DNA of 64,000 bases from Thermoplasmata archaeon (GTDB taxonomy: Archaea > Thermoplasmatota > Thermoplasmata > Lutacidiplasmatales > UBA184): assembly GCA_021844945.1 (NCBI GenBank), contig JAKBSJ010000001.1, positions 186,001 through 250,000 on the forward strand. The letters run 5' to 3'. Made by a program: the position numbers and the translations under genes. Shown piece after piece: positions 19,432-28,279 of the stretch. Position 1 is the first letter of the stretch; each line of letters begins with the position of its first letter. The notes under the pieces were generated by a model. It was not told the origin of the DNA. It saw nothing but the letters and a program-made list of their open reading frames with translations, and did not search any database.

Positions 19432-19677
19432 CCTCGCGAAAGGGGGTCCAGCGGCCCTTTTCGAACGGCGCCCCACCCCCAACCGGCCTGCCTCACCGGG
19501 CCCGGTTGATCTTCTTGAGCGGGAAGCGGACGAGCGGCCTTGCGTCAGGGCGGTCAACCTTCCACGGAATGGGGCGTTCCATTACGGGGGCCGAAAACCG
19601 ACACCGCCTTCGGTCGTTTAAATGCCCCTGACTCATGGATCGCGGACAGGGCTCTGCGGGGCGGTGCCGCCACTGCC

Positions 19678-20506
19678 CTACGACCAGCGCCCGCCCCAGG
19701 CTTCGAACCGCCGCTCCGTTAGCGGGTAGGATGGTCCGTCGCAGAGATCGCTTCGTCCGAATGACGAAGGACCAATTGAGTCCCAGCCGAAGAAGACGGA
19801 TGAATCAGCGGCAGCGGTCTTGCCCAGCTTGAGGCGGGCGGCGAGCTCCGTCCCTTGCTTACCAAGGCCAACGAGGGGTGGCTTCCGACCGTGGACATGG
19901 CGACGAACGATTCGACCCTCTGCCCCACCTCGTACTTCCAATCTCGGTGCCTCGCATATCCATCGACGATGTGAGCCCACGTCTTCGAGCCGTTTTCGTC
20001 GGCGAGAGCCAGCCAAGCAGGCTCCTTCGGCGTAAGGGACGGCCGTAGCTCGAACGTTTCGGCTCCGTAAGGAAGAGCAGCAGGGCCGAGGTATCGTATC
20101 GCCAGGAAGGCGAACGATCATATTCCCTCAATATCCAACACTCTAAGGAAGAGCGCGGGAGTCTCGTAAGTGGGAATTGCGCTGTCGCGGGCAGGTGCTC
20201 GATGTCTTCCGATGCGCGGGCGTCGGGGTTATCGGCCGCTTCAATGAGCCGCTCCCAGACGCACTTCGCGAACTTCTCTCGTTCGTCGGGTACCTCACAC
20301 ATTCCGAGCACGTGGTCGCAATCCCCTTTCTTGAAGGCGAACGGCTGACCATACCCATCGCGGATGAACAGGCAGTAGCGTTTGGACGACGGGCCGAATA
20401 ACCGAGGCCTGACCGGCCCAAAGAGCCCGGCCGGATTTCGGACTGCCCGGCACGTTGCATGGGCAAAACTCAGGAGCCCGACCGGTTTTCGCAGGTCTAG
20501 CACCAC
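19678..20506 (-). pseudogene. possible decayed hypothetical protein gene (multiple frames)
   Basis: Protein-like segment RYCLFIRDGYGQPFAFKKGDCDHVLGMCEVPDEREKFAKCVWERLIEAADNPDARASEDIEHLPATAQFP in one frame; plausible continuations in the other minus frames further downstream. Confidence 0.3.
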
Positions 20507-20563
20507 AAGGTGGTGCCGCGTTGGCCGCCATCAGGTTCGGTTGGCGGGCTCCCGCTGGACCGT

Positions 20564-20586
20564 GATAAGGCATAGCACGGCTTATC
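20564..20586. promoter_or_regulatory. inverted repeat GATAAG-N11-CTTATC upstream of tyrA
   Basis: Perfect 6-bp half-sites about 27-49 bp upstream of the predicted GTG at 20613. Confidence 0.3.
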
Positions 20587-20612
20587 TGCCCGCATCTGGT
20601 CCCGCCCTTCCC

Positions 20613-21758
20613 GTGTCGGCTCAAAGGCACCCGCCGTCGGTGGAAGAGCTCCGACGCGCCGTCCGTGTCGCAGATCAAGAACTCCTACGGATCATCGGGC
20701 GCCGCCTCGAACTTGCCCAGAGAATTGCATCCGCGAAGCGCCGGCAGGGCCACGCGCTTCGAAACTACGCCGTCGAAGCCCGGGTCCTATCGCGCTGGCG
20801 GGTGGCTCTTGGTCGATGGGGGGTTCCCGCCCCCCGGGCCGAAAGTCTCACGCGTTGGATGATCGAGGAGGCGCTGCGTGCGCAGGAGCGTCGGCTACGA
20901 CGGTCCCCGGAACGATCCAGACGAGATGGAACCGCGGAGATAGCCATTGTGGGGGGGGCGGGCGCCATGGGGCGCTGGCTGGCCGGATTCCTCGAAGACT
21001 CTGGTCGCCGGGTCGCTATCGTGGACCCTCGCGCGGTCCCGGGAGAACGACCGGTGCTTCCGGATGTGGAGAGCGCCGTCCGTGCCGCGCACGTCGTGAT
21101 CTTTGCGACCCCCATCCGGTCGACCCGACCCCTCCTGCAACGGGCCCTCGTCGCGCGGGGCCGAGCCGTCCTGCTGGATATCCTGAGTGTGAAGGCGCCC
21201 ATTCAGTCGACGATCGAGCGGGGAGCCCGACTGGGCGTCGCGGTGTCGAGCCTCCACCCCCTCTTCGGACCCTCGGTCAAGACCCTGTCCGGGCGGAACC
21301 TTCTGATCGTTTCCGCGGGCGTTCCCGCGGCCGACCGTGTCGCTCGGGATCTGTTCCGCAACTCTGCGGTCTCGATCACGACTGTCCCTCTCGCCCAGCA
21401 CGATCGCTGGATCGCGGAGTCGCTCGGTCTGAGCCACCTCGTCAACCTTCTCTTCCTTTCCGCCGTTTCCCAAGACCGATTGCCCGTTCGAAAACTCGCG
21501 CATGCTTCGAGCACCACCTTTCGTCGTCAAGGCGAAGTCGCGCTCGACGTCGCCTGCGAGGGGGCCGAACTGTATCTGGACATTCAGAGCGAGAATCCGT
21601 GGTCCCGGCGGATCGATGCGCGGCTCGATGCAGCTCTCCGGTTGCTGCGATCGAGCGTTCGAGGTCACGACCTGGCGGGATTCGAGGAGATTCTCCGTCG
21701 CGGTCGGACCAAGCTCGAGCAGGCGCTGGGCCCCTCCGCCCGATCTTCCCTTAGCTAG
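20613..21758 (+). CDS. tyrA: chorismate mutase-prephenate dehydrogenase fusion
   Basis: N-terminal AroQ-like helix (VEELRRAVRVADQELLRIIGRRLELAQRIASAKRRQG) fused to a dehydrogenase (EIAIVGGAGAMGRWLAGFLEDSG; LDILSVKAPIQSTI; SLHPLFGPSVKTLSGRNLLI). GTG start. Confidence 0.88.
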   Translation: MSAQRHPPSVEELRRAVRVADQELLRIIGRRLELAQRIASAKRRQGHALRNYAVEARVLSRWRVALGRWGVPAPRAESLTRWMIEEALRAQERRLRRSPERSRRDGTAEIAIVGGAGAMGRWLAGFLEDSGRRVAIVDPRAVPGERPVLPDVESAVRAAHVVIFATPIRSTRPLLQRALVARGRAVLLDILSVKAPIQSTIERGARLGVAVSSLHPLFGPSVKTLSGRNLLIVSAGVPAADRVARDLFRNSAVSITTVPLAQHDRWIAESLGLSHLVNLLFLSAVSQDRLPVRKLAHASSTTFRRQGEVALDVACEGAELYLDIQSENPWSRRIDARLDAALRLLRSSVRGHDLAGFEEILRRGRTKLEQALGPSARSSLS

Positions 21759-21830
21759 TGGACCGGCTAGGAAATCCCATCGGGAAACTGGACCGAAAAG
21801 TCTAGGCTAGGTTCTGCTCTACCCGGAGGC

Positions 21831-22106
21831 ATGGTCGTCCGGGTCCACGAGAACAATGACGAGGAAGGAAACAAGTTCCGCCGTATCGTGCGCCACCACC
21901 AGAGCGCCATCGAGGTGAAGCGGGCGCAGGTGATCCTCGTCGCGACCCGGGGATTTACCCCACCCAAGATCGCCGTCATCGCCCCGAAGAGCGAGGACTA
22001 AGTGCGAACGCTGATCAAGACGTTCAACGAGCCCGGGTTCAAGATGCTCCGGATCTGTTACAATTCGGGACATTTCGAAGCGGGCCTGAAAGGCCCTACT
22101 CACTGA
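21831..22106 (+). pseudogene. IS630-family transposase N-terminal remnant with in-frame TAA
   Basis: FRRIVRHHQSAIEVKRAQVILVATRGFTPPKIAVIAPKSED-[TAA 21999-22001]-VRTLIKTFNEPGFKMLRICYNSGHF; helix-turn-helix pattern of IS630-type transposases; no catalytic domain follows. Confidence 0.6.
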
Positions 22107-22441
22107 GAGGCCGGGGCATCTTCGTTCGGGCGAAAGCCCTGACTCGGCAGGCGGATCGCCACGAGGTCTTGGACCTTGCGAGAGGCGCCGCCGGGGGACC
22201 GTAATCCCGACCTGGCTCTCGCGAGCCCCACGGAATTTGGGTCGCATCGAGGCACGATGGCTGGGGCTGCGGTCGGCGATGGTGGCTCGGACCAAGGCGC
22301 GTCTCCGAGCAGGGACGATGCCGCTCAATGGGGCGTCCGTCCGTCGTCGGAAGAGGGCCTGCTGGCAGGCTGACTCGTTGAGGTGCGGCGAGGGGTGTCG
22401 GTTTTTGGTTTTGGCCTCCGCAGTATAGCGCTCCAATGGAA

Positions 22442-22516
22442 TGGGCCCAGCCGGATTTGAACCGGCGACCTCCCGGTTATCAGCCGGGTGCTCCAGCCAA
22501 ACTAAGCTATGGGCCC
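22442..22516 (-). tRNA. tRNA-Ile (GAT anticodon)
   Basis: Minus strand GGGCCCATAGCTTAGTTTGGCTGGAGCACCCGGCTGATAACCGGGAGGTCGCCGGTTCAAATCCGGCTGGGCCCA folds as a cloverleaf; anticodon loop CTGATAA. Confidence 0.95.
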
Positions 22517-22749
22517 TAGTCCTGCCTCATGACGTCGGCTAGATTCGGTGGCTCTCAATTTTGCTCGCGGGGAAAGCCCGAAATCCCAGAAGCGAGAGAA
22601 TGCCTCCTGATCGTTGCCCCTGTATCGGAGTGATATAAGAATCGATCGACCCATTCCACGAAGGACGGATACTCCCCAATTCGTGAATTCGAAAGCATCG
22701 GCGTTCCGTGCGTTGTTCTTCCGCAGCCGTGGAGACCGGACCAATGTCC

Positions 22750-23748
22750 CTACGGCGGACCCAGATCCGGCGGGGAGCCCGGAGAGTCCGGTGCTCGTAC
22801 GGGCCGGGGGCGGCTGACTTCCTTGTATGCTCTCCAAAGGCTGGTCCCGCCGACCACTCCGACCACGAGGATGATGAGAACAGTGGCATAGCCGATCTGG
22901 TTCAAGTTGGGTACCGGGTTCCCGGTGGAAAGATAGAGATGGTCGAGCGAGGGAAGTGCTGCGACGATCGCGCCCACGACCATGAACGCGGCGCCTCCGA
23001 CGTAGAGCGTTCGCGCCGCCGTCCGACGGCCAATCTGCTCGATCTGTCGCCGAGTGAGCTTCTTGATCCGCGCAAGTTGAGCGAACAGGGCCCCCGTGAC
23101 GATCTGCATCACCATGGTCCCCAATCCAAACATGGCGCCGACCAGGGCCGCCCACCAAACGTTCGGCATCTGAGGGGCGAGCACGAAGATGAGAATTACC
23201 GCGAAGCCGCCGACTCCCCAGCCCGCGACAAACCCGTGGACCAGAGCCATCCGAAGCGGCACCGGCTTCACGTCGCCCTCGTCGGTGGACTCGCTGGGCG
23301 GGGGCTGCGGAACGCTGAAGCTGTGGTGGGAGTGCTCGCGGAAGAGTGGGCCGAAGATGCGCTCCAAGGCCCGATCCAAGGGGAAATGTAAATCTGAGCC
23401 TCGGAGGAGGTACCACCCCGCCACGAGCATCACGAAACCTACGGCGAGGTAGACGTACCCATCGAGGTTGTACGCGGCGTAGATGGCCGCGAGTCCCAGG
23501 AATCCGAGAGCGGTGAGGATCGAGCGTTGAATGGTAAACCCGGTGGAAAAGGTAAGTCCCGCCTTCGCGCCTCCTCGGCTGCTGTAGCTCCCCACGGAAT
23601 AGCTGAAGGTGATAGGCCACGTGTGCTCGTCGGGAGTCGCCCCGTGGAAGATGCCGAGGATGAACCCGATGATCAGGATTACGGGAACGGTGAGTCCCAC
23701 GGGAGAGGAGCCATTGAACAAGGCGAAGATGGTATCGAAGATTGACAT
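22750..23748 (-). CDS. predicted metal (Ni/Co-type or UreH/NicO-like) membrane transporter
   Basis: Multi-TM ORF with GIFHGATPDEHTWPITFSYSVGS (HG..PDEH, reminiscent of Ni/Co permease signatures), His-rich loop (REHSHHSF); next to a DtxR-type regulator. Confidence 0.55.
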   Translation of the reverse strand: MSIFDTIFALFNGSSPVGLTVPVILIIGFILGIFHGATPDEHTWPITFSYSVGSYSSRGGAKAGLTFSTGFTIQRSILTALGFLGLAAIYAAYNLDGYVYLAVGFVMLVAGWYLLRGSDLHFPLDRALERIFGPLFREHSHHSFSVPQPPPSESTDEGDVKPVPLRMALVHGFVAGWGVGGFAVILIFVLAPQMPNVWWAALVGAMFGLGTMVMQIVTGALFAQLARIKKLTRRQIEQIGRRTAARTLYVGGAAFMVVGAIVAALPSLDHLYLSTGNPVPNLNQIGYATVLIILVVGVVGGTSLWRAYKEVSRPRPVRAPDSPGSPPDLGPP

Positions 23749-23794
23749 CGCGGCGCTCCGTAACGGGTATCAGCGGCACTTATTTGATAGTGTG

Positions 23795-23807
23795 CCTATT
23801 AATTAGG
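23795..23807. promoter_or_regulatory. candidate DtxR/MntR-type operator (CCTA-N5-TAGG)
   Basis: CCTATTAATTAGG in the AT-rich gap between dtxR-like and transporter genes, close to the transporter start. Confidence 0.35.
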
Positions 23808-23856
23808 TATAATCGAATACGCATCCGCGCCCCTATGGATCCCCCCCCGCGCGCGC

Positions 23857-24296
23857 CTATCGACGGCTGCCCGCGCTTCGGTGACTCGAGGGGGCCGGAA
23901 TCGCTCCGCCATGGGGGCACTCGGCGGGGCTACCCTGTGCCTCGTAGATGCGCTCGACTACCTTATGCGAAAGGGCCAGGTCAATTTCTCGAGCCGCGCG
24001 GCACGTCTCCTGAGGGTCGAGTCCGGCCTTTTGGAACAGGCTTTCCGCCACCCTGTGATGGCGAAGGTAATCTACGAGGCACTCCCTCCCTCGGGGTGTG
24101 AGCCGGCTCTTGCCTCGGTACCGTTCGATGAGTCCCAGATGCTCGAGGATGGTCAGGTGGTCGAGGGCGGTCGGCGGCTGGACCCGTAGGTACGTTGCGA
24201 TCGATTTCAGCGGCGCTCCGCGCTCCGCCGTCTCGTTTCGCTGAACGCCGCGGAGCGCATCGACCTGTCGTCGGCTGAGTTCCATCAACGGTTCCA
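23857..24296 (-). CDS. DtxR/MntR-family metal-dependent transcriptional regulator
   Basis: LKSIATYLRVQPPTALDHLTILEHLGLIERYRGKSRLTPRGRECLVDYLRHHRVAESLFQKAGLDPQETCRAAREIDLALSHKVVERI is typical winged-HTH plus dimerisation domain. Confidence 0.83.
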
Positions 24297-24377
24297 TCGA
24301 TTGGATAAGGGGCCGGCGATATTTTAGATAATCCCTATTTATTGTGGACGAGTTAGCGATTTTGGTACGTAACGGTG

Positions 24378-25838
24378 TCACCCGCTTCCGGTGATCTCGA
24401 CCGGCACATCTTTGGCCGAGCTGCGGCTATGATGGCGAGCTCGGAAGACCAGCAACCCCAACGCTACGAGCACTAGGATCGCGGAGATGAGGAACGTCGC
24501 ATGGACCCCCTCGAGGTACTGCGCGACGGCGTTCGGGCCCACGGCTGCCCGATTTCCAAGAAGGATCGCTTCGAGCGAGGGAAGGGGCAAGATGCGGGAC
24601 ATGATCGCGAGCGTGATCCCGAGGCTGATCGTGGACCCCGTATTCAATAGGGTCGTTCCCATGCCCGAAGCGACTCCCCGCCGTTCCGCCCGAACGGCGC
24701 TCATCATGGCTGCTCGGTTCGGCGATGCGAATAGCCCCATGCCGGCTCCTAGGAAAATGAAGGGTGGCAGCAACAATGCGAGGGGCGCCGCGGACGGGAT
24801 AGTGGTCAACCAGAGAAAGCCCCCGGCGGTAATGACGAGCCCTCCGATCGTGAACCAACGCCGACCGTACTTGTCGGAGAATATCCCGCTCAGCGGTCCC
24901 ACGACGGCCAGCGATGCCGAAACCGGGATAAGGAACAGGCCGGCGGTGAAGGGGCTTAGATAGACCGGAGGTCCCTGAAGATAGAAGACCATCACGAACG
25001 TGAACGCACCTCGTCCGATGGCATTCAGGAAAGCCGCCATCGAGGTGTCGGTGAACTGAGCATTCCGGAACAGATCTAAGTCGAGCATCGGGAACTTCAC
25101 CCGCATCTCTATGAAGACGAACGCGAGGATCAGGACGACCCCGAGGACCAGGCCCGCGACCATTTCCGTGGTGGTCCACTCTCCCAAGGACCCGAACGTC
25201 AACGCCACGAGAACGAGCGCCAGCCCCCCTCCGAAGGCGAGGTTCCCTACCCAATCGATTGGTTCGCCGCGCGCGGGCTTCTGAATCTCGTGGAGGTCCG
25301 TGTAGGCTCGGTAGGTCGCGACGGCTCCTATCGGGACGTTCACGAAGAAGATCCATTGCCAGCCGATCGTAGACGTGATTACCCCTCCGAGCACCAGCCC
25401 CACGACGGAGCCGACCACGATGGATACTTGGTTGGTCCCGAGCGCCCGTCCGCGCTCGCCCGGCGGGAACGCGTCGGTGAGAATCGCGGCGGAATTCGAG
25501 AAAAGAAACCCTGCGCCTATCGCCTGGACCATCCGGAAACCGACCAGTTCGGTGCCGCTGGTCGAGAAGCCGCAGATCAGTGAACCGACCGTAAAGATCG
25601 CGAACCCTAGGACGTAGAGCCGGACGCGGCCGAATATGTCGGACAGGCGGCCGAAGCTGAGCAGTACGACGGCCGTGATGAGGGAGTAACCCAGCAAGAT
25701 CCACAGCAGCGTCGTCGCCGAAGAACCCGGGAGTTCCCGGCCGATGGTGGGAAGCGCGATGAGAACGATGTTGGTGTCGATCGAGGCCATCAGGGTGGCG
25801 ATCGTCGTGTTGGAGAGGGCGAGCCACTTGTACTCCAT
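24378..25838 (-). CDS. DHA2-type (EmrB/QacA-like, about 14 TM) MFS transporter
   Basis: TLMASIDTNIVLIALPTIGREL; WILLGYSLITAVVLLSFGRLSDIFGRVRLY; GLVLGGVITSTIGWQWIFFVNVPIG. Confidence 0.93.
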   Translation of the reverse strand: MEYKWLALSNTTIATLMASIDTNIVLIALPTIGRELPGSSATTLLWILLGYSLITAVVLLSFGRLSDIFGRVRLYVLGFAIFTVGSLICGFSTSGTELVGFRMVQAIGAGFLFSNSAAILTDAFPPGERGRALGTNQVSIVVGSVVGLVLGGVITSTIGWQWIFFVNVPIGAVATYRAYTDLHEIQKPARGEPIDWVGNLAFGGGLALVLVALTFGSLGEWTTTEMVAGLVLGVVLILAFVFIEMRVKFPMLDLDLFRNAQFTDTSMAAFLNAIGRGAFTFVMVFYLQGPPVYLSPFTAGLFLIPVSASLAVVGPLSGIFSDKYGRRWFTIGGLVITAGGFLWLTTIPSAAPLALLLPPFIFLGAGMGLFASPNRAAMMSAVRAERRGVASGMGTTLLNTGSTISLGITLAIMSRILPLPSLEAILLGNRAAVGPNAVAQYLEGVHATFLISAILVLVALGLLVFRARHHSRSSAKDVPVEITGSG

Positions 25839-25919
25839 GGCCCTGACGATCTAAACTCCCGGAACGGATGGCGACCCATCGATCCGTCGCCCTGCGCCGA
25901 GACGGGTCAGCGCCACCGA

Positions 25920-26378
25920 TTACTTCGTGCCCGTCCGCGTTGGGGACGGCGTGCCCGCCGACGCCTCGGTCGCGATCTCGTCAACGAACTGACGGAACAT
26001 CGCGAGGACGGACCGCGCCGTGATGATTCCGATCACGTGCTCTCCCTCGGCCACTACGATACGGCGGATCCGGTGCTCCGCCATCAAGGCAGCTACCTCG
26101 TCCATCGGGAGTTCGGGACGGCACGTCAGGACCGGGTGCGACGCGATGGCCCCTACCTGAATCTTGGACGGATCCTGCTCGAGCGCCACCACTTTCTCGA
26201 GAATATCATGTTCGGTCACGATCCCGCTAATCGGGTGGTCGCCGCCGGCGATCACGGCATATCCCTGGCCGTGGTCCACCATCAATCGCACGCAGCTCAG
26301 CACGTCGTTCTGGATGTCTACCGTGAGGACCGTCGGATCCATTAGGTCCCTCGCCCGCAAGCTCATGTTCGCGGGCAC
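25920..26378 (-). CDS. CBS-domain-pair protein
   Basis: Two CBS motifs: ARDLMDPTVLTVDIQN...GIVTEHDIL and VGAIASHPVLTCRPE...HVIGIITARSVL. Confidence 0.88.
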   Translation of the reverse strand: MPANMSLRARDLMDPTVLTVDIQNDVLSCVRLMVDHGQGYAVIAGGDHPISGIVTEHDILEKVVALEQDPSKIQVGAIASHPVLTCRPELPMDEVAALMAEHRIRRIVVAEGEHVIGIITARSVLAMFRQFVDEIATEASAGTPSPTRTGTK

Positions 26379-26481
26379 GTCCTCTCAGCGATATAGCGCG
26401 TGTGCGGGGCTTCAAGAATGCGCTACATTAATGGGGATCGTGCGTCCGCAGGGCGTTAGGTCGAGGATGAGAGGCGCGTGA

Positions 26482-27438
26482 GTGTCGGACTTCGTCACGG
26501 TCACCAACCTCACGCGATCGTTCCGCTCCGGTTCCCCAGCGGTGGATCACATCACGTTCTCGGTGCGTCGCGGGGAGATCTTCAGTCTGCTCGGACCGAA
26601 CGGAGCCGGGAAGACAACGACGATCCGTCTGCTCTCGGGCCTGATCTACCCCACCTCCGGTGAGGTACGGATCCTCGGCATGGTCAGCACAGACTCCTCC
26701 CAAATGGAGCGAATCCACAACGCCATCGGACTATTGCCCGAGGTTCCCGGACTCTACGAAAGCCTGTCAGCGATGGAGAATCTCCGTTTCCACGGCCGAA
26801 TGCACGGCCTGAGCGACGCGACAATCCATGAACGCGCGCGGGAGTTGCTCACCGTGTTCGACATCTGGGGCCGACGCGATGAGAAAGTAGCGACGTACTC
26901 GAAGGGAATGAAGCAGAAGGTCGCAATCGTGCGCGCCCTCCTGCACGACCCGGAGTGCCTGATCCTCGACGAGCCGCTCTCCGGCCTCGATCCGGAGGCG
27001 GCGAAATCCACACGGGACTTCCTCGTCGAACAGCGTCGACGAGGCCGGACCGTGATCGTATCTACCCACAATCTGGACGACGCCGATCGACTGAGCGACC
27101 GGGTCGCAGTGATTCGCTCTCGGCTCCTCGCCCTCGATACCCCCTCCGACCTGAAATCACGCCTCTTTCACTCGCGGGTCGAGATCCGTTTGCAGAACGG
27201 CAGTCCATCGGTCCTCGACCGGGTCCGCTCGCTCCCCGGGGTTGTCAATGCTTCATGGGAGTCGCCCACTCTGATACTCGAGCTGGCCGAGCCGGAGAAC
27301 GAGCTCCCCGACGTGATTTCCGCATTGGTAGGGGCCGGCTTTCGGCTCCAGTACGTTACCCCAACGGAGCATACCTTGGAAGATGTGTATCTAAAGTTGG
27401 TCGACGAGGCGCGCAACAGCGCCGGAGCGGGCTCGTGA
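26482..27438 (+). CDS. ABC transporter ATP-binding protein
   Basis: Walker A GPNGAGKTT, KGMKQKVAIVRALLHDPECLILDEPLSGLDP, H-loop STHNL. Confidence 0.95.
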   Translation: MSDFVTVTNLTRSFRSGSPAVDHITFSVRRGEIFSLLGPNGAGKTTTIRLLSGLIYPTSGEVRILGMVSTDSSQMERIHNAIGLLPEVPGLYESLSAMENLRFHGRMHGLSDATIHERARELLTVFDIWGRRDEKVATYSKGMKQKVAIVRALLHDPECLILDEPLSGLDPEAAKSTRDFLVEQRRRGRTVIVSTHNLDDADRLSDRVAVIRSRLLALDTPSDLKSRLFHSRVEIRLQNGSPSVLDRVRSLPGVVNASWESPTLILELAEPENELPDVISALVGAGFRLQYVTPTEHTLEDVYLKLVDEARNSAGAGS

Positions 27439-28178
27439 AGGTTAACCGCGTCCGCGAGCTCTTTCGCAAGGACTTCGCCGAATTGCGCTCGAACCGTTCG
27501 GTGTTCATTTCGCTGTTTGTCTTCCCGGTCCTATTCCTGCTCGAGGGGATCGGAAGCGCGATCGCGCGTTCCCTGACGACGACGAGCTCTCACGCGGTCT
27601 TAGTGGCCTCGTACATCTCGGGAGCTTCCCTGTCGCTCGACCTGCTCCTGTTCGTGCCGGTGATCACTGCGGTCACGATCGGGTCGAACTCGATCGTTCA
27701 GGAAAAGACGACGCATAGCCTCGAGCCCCTCCTGGCCACGCCGATTACGGACACCGAACTACTGGTCGGAAAAGCGATGACGCCCCTGCTCCCCGGCCTC
27801 ATCGCGGTGTGGGTCTGCTACACCGTGCTCTTTGCGGTGATCGACGTCCTAGCCTGGCCCGTCACTCATGCGATCGTGTTCCCGACCGCGGTCGCGCTAT
27901 TCCAGATGTGGATCGTCGCCCCGTTGCTCGGTCTGCTGGGCACATTCGGCGTTCTCACGATATCGAGCTGGGCAAAGGACGCTCGAGCGGCCCAACAAAT
28001 GAGCACCGTGATCGAGCTCCCCGCGATTGGCTTGATCCTCGTGGTCTTCCTGTTTCTTCCCTCGAGCTGGGAGGTCCTCGGTCTCTTTGCGGTCGGTCTG
28101 GCCGTCGTGTCGTATGCCCTGCTGCGCATGGCTATCCGACGGTTTGACCGACCGTCGATTCTGGTAAGCTGGCGATAG
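27435..28178 (+). CDS. ABC-2-type transporter permease
   Basis: About 6 TM ORF; overlaps the ATPase stop (GTGA); SIVQEKTTHSLEPLLATPITDTELLVGKAM typical of ABC-2 permeases. Confidence 0.87.
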   Translation: MKVNRVRELFRKDFAELRSNRSVFISLFVFPVLFLLEGIGSAIARSLTTTSSHAVLVASYISGASLSLDLLLFVPVITAVTIGSNSIVQEKTTHSLEPLLATPITDTELLVGKAMTPLLPGLIAVWVCYTVLFAVIDVLAWPVTHAIVFPTAVALFQMWIVAPLLGLLGTFGVLTISSWAKDARAAQQMSTVIELPAIGLILVVFLFLPSSWEVLGLFAVGLAVVSYALLRMAIRRFDRPSILVSWR

Positions 28179-28235
28179 CGAGGAAAGAGTAGGGCGTTCC
28201 CCGGCCACGGAGCGCGCTCGGCCGAGTCCCCTAAC

Positions 28236-28244
28236 GTTATATCG
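28236..28244 (+). promoter_or_regulatory. TATA-like box upstream of the 2-oxoacid dehydrogenase operon
   Basis: GTTATATCG about 40 nt upstream of the ATG at 28280. Confidence 0.3.
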
Positions 28245-28279
28245 AATAGTCCCGGTCGCAAACGCGGTTAGGATCTTCC

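Noticed and set aside
24427-25827. 466-aa minus ORF in alternative frame of the DHA2 MFS gene
   Set aside because: Shadow frame; the 486-aa ORF has the MFS motifs and hydrophobicity.
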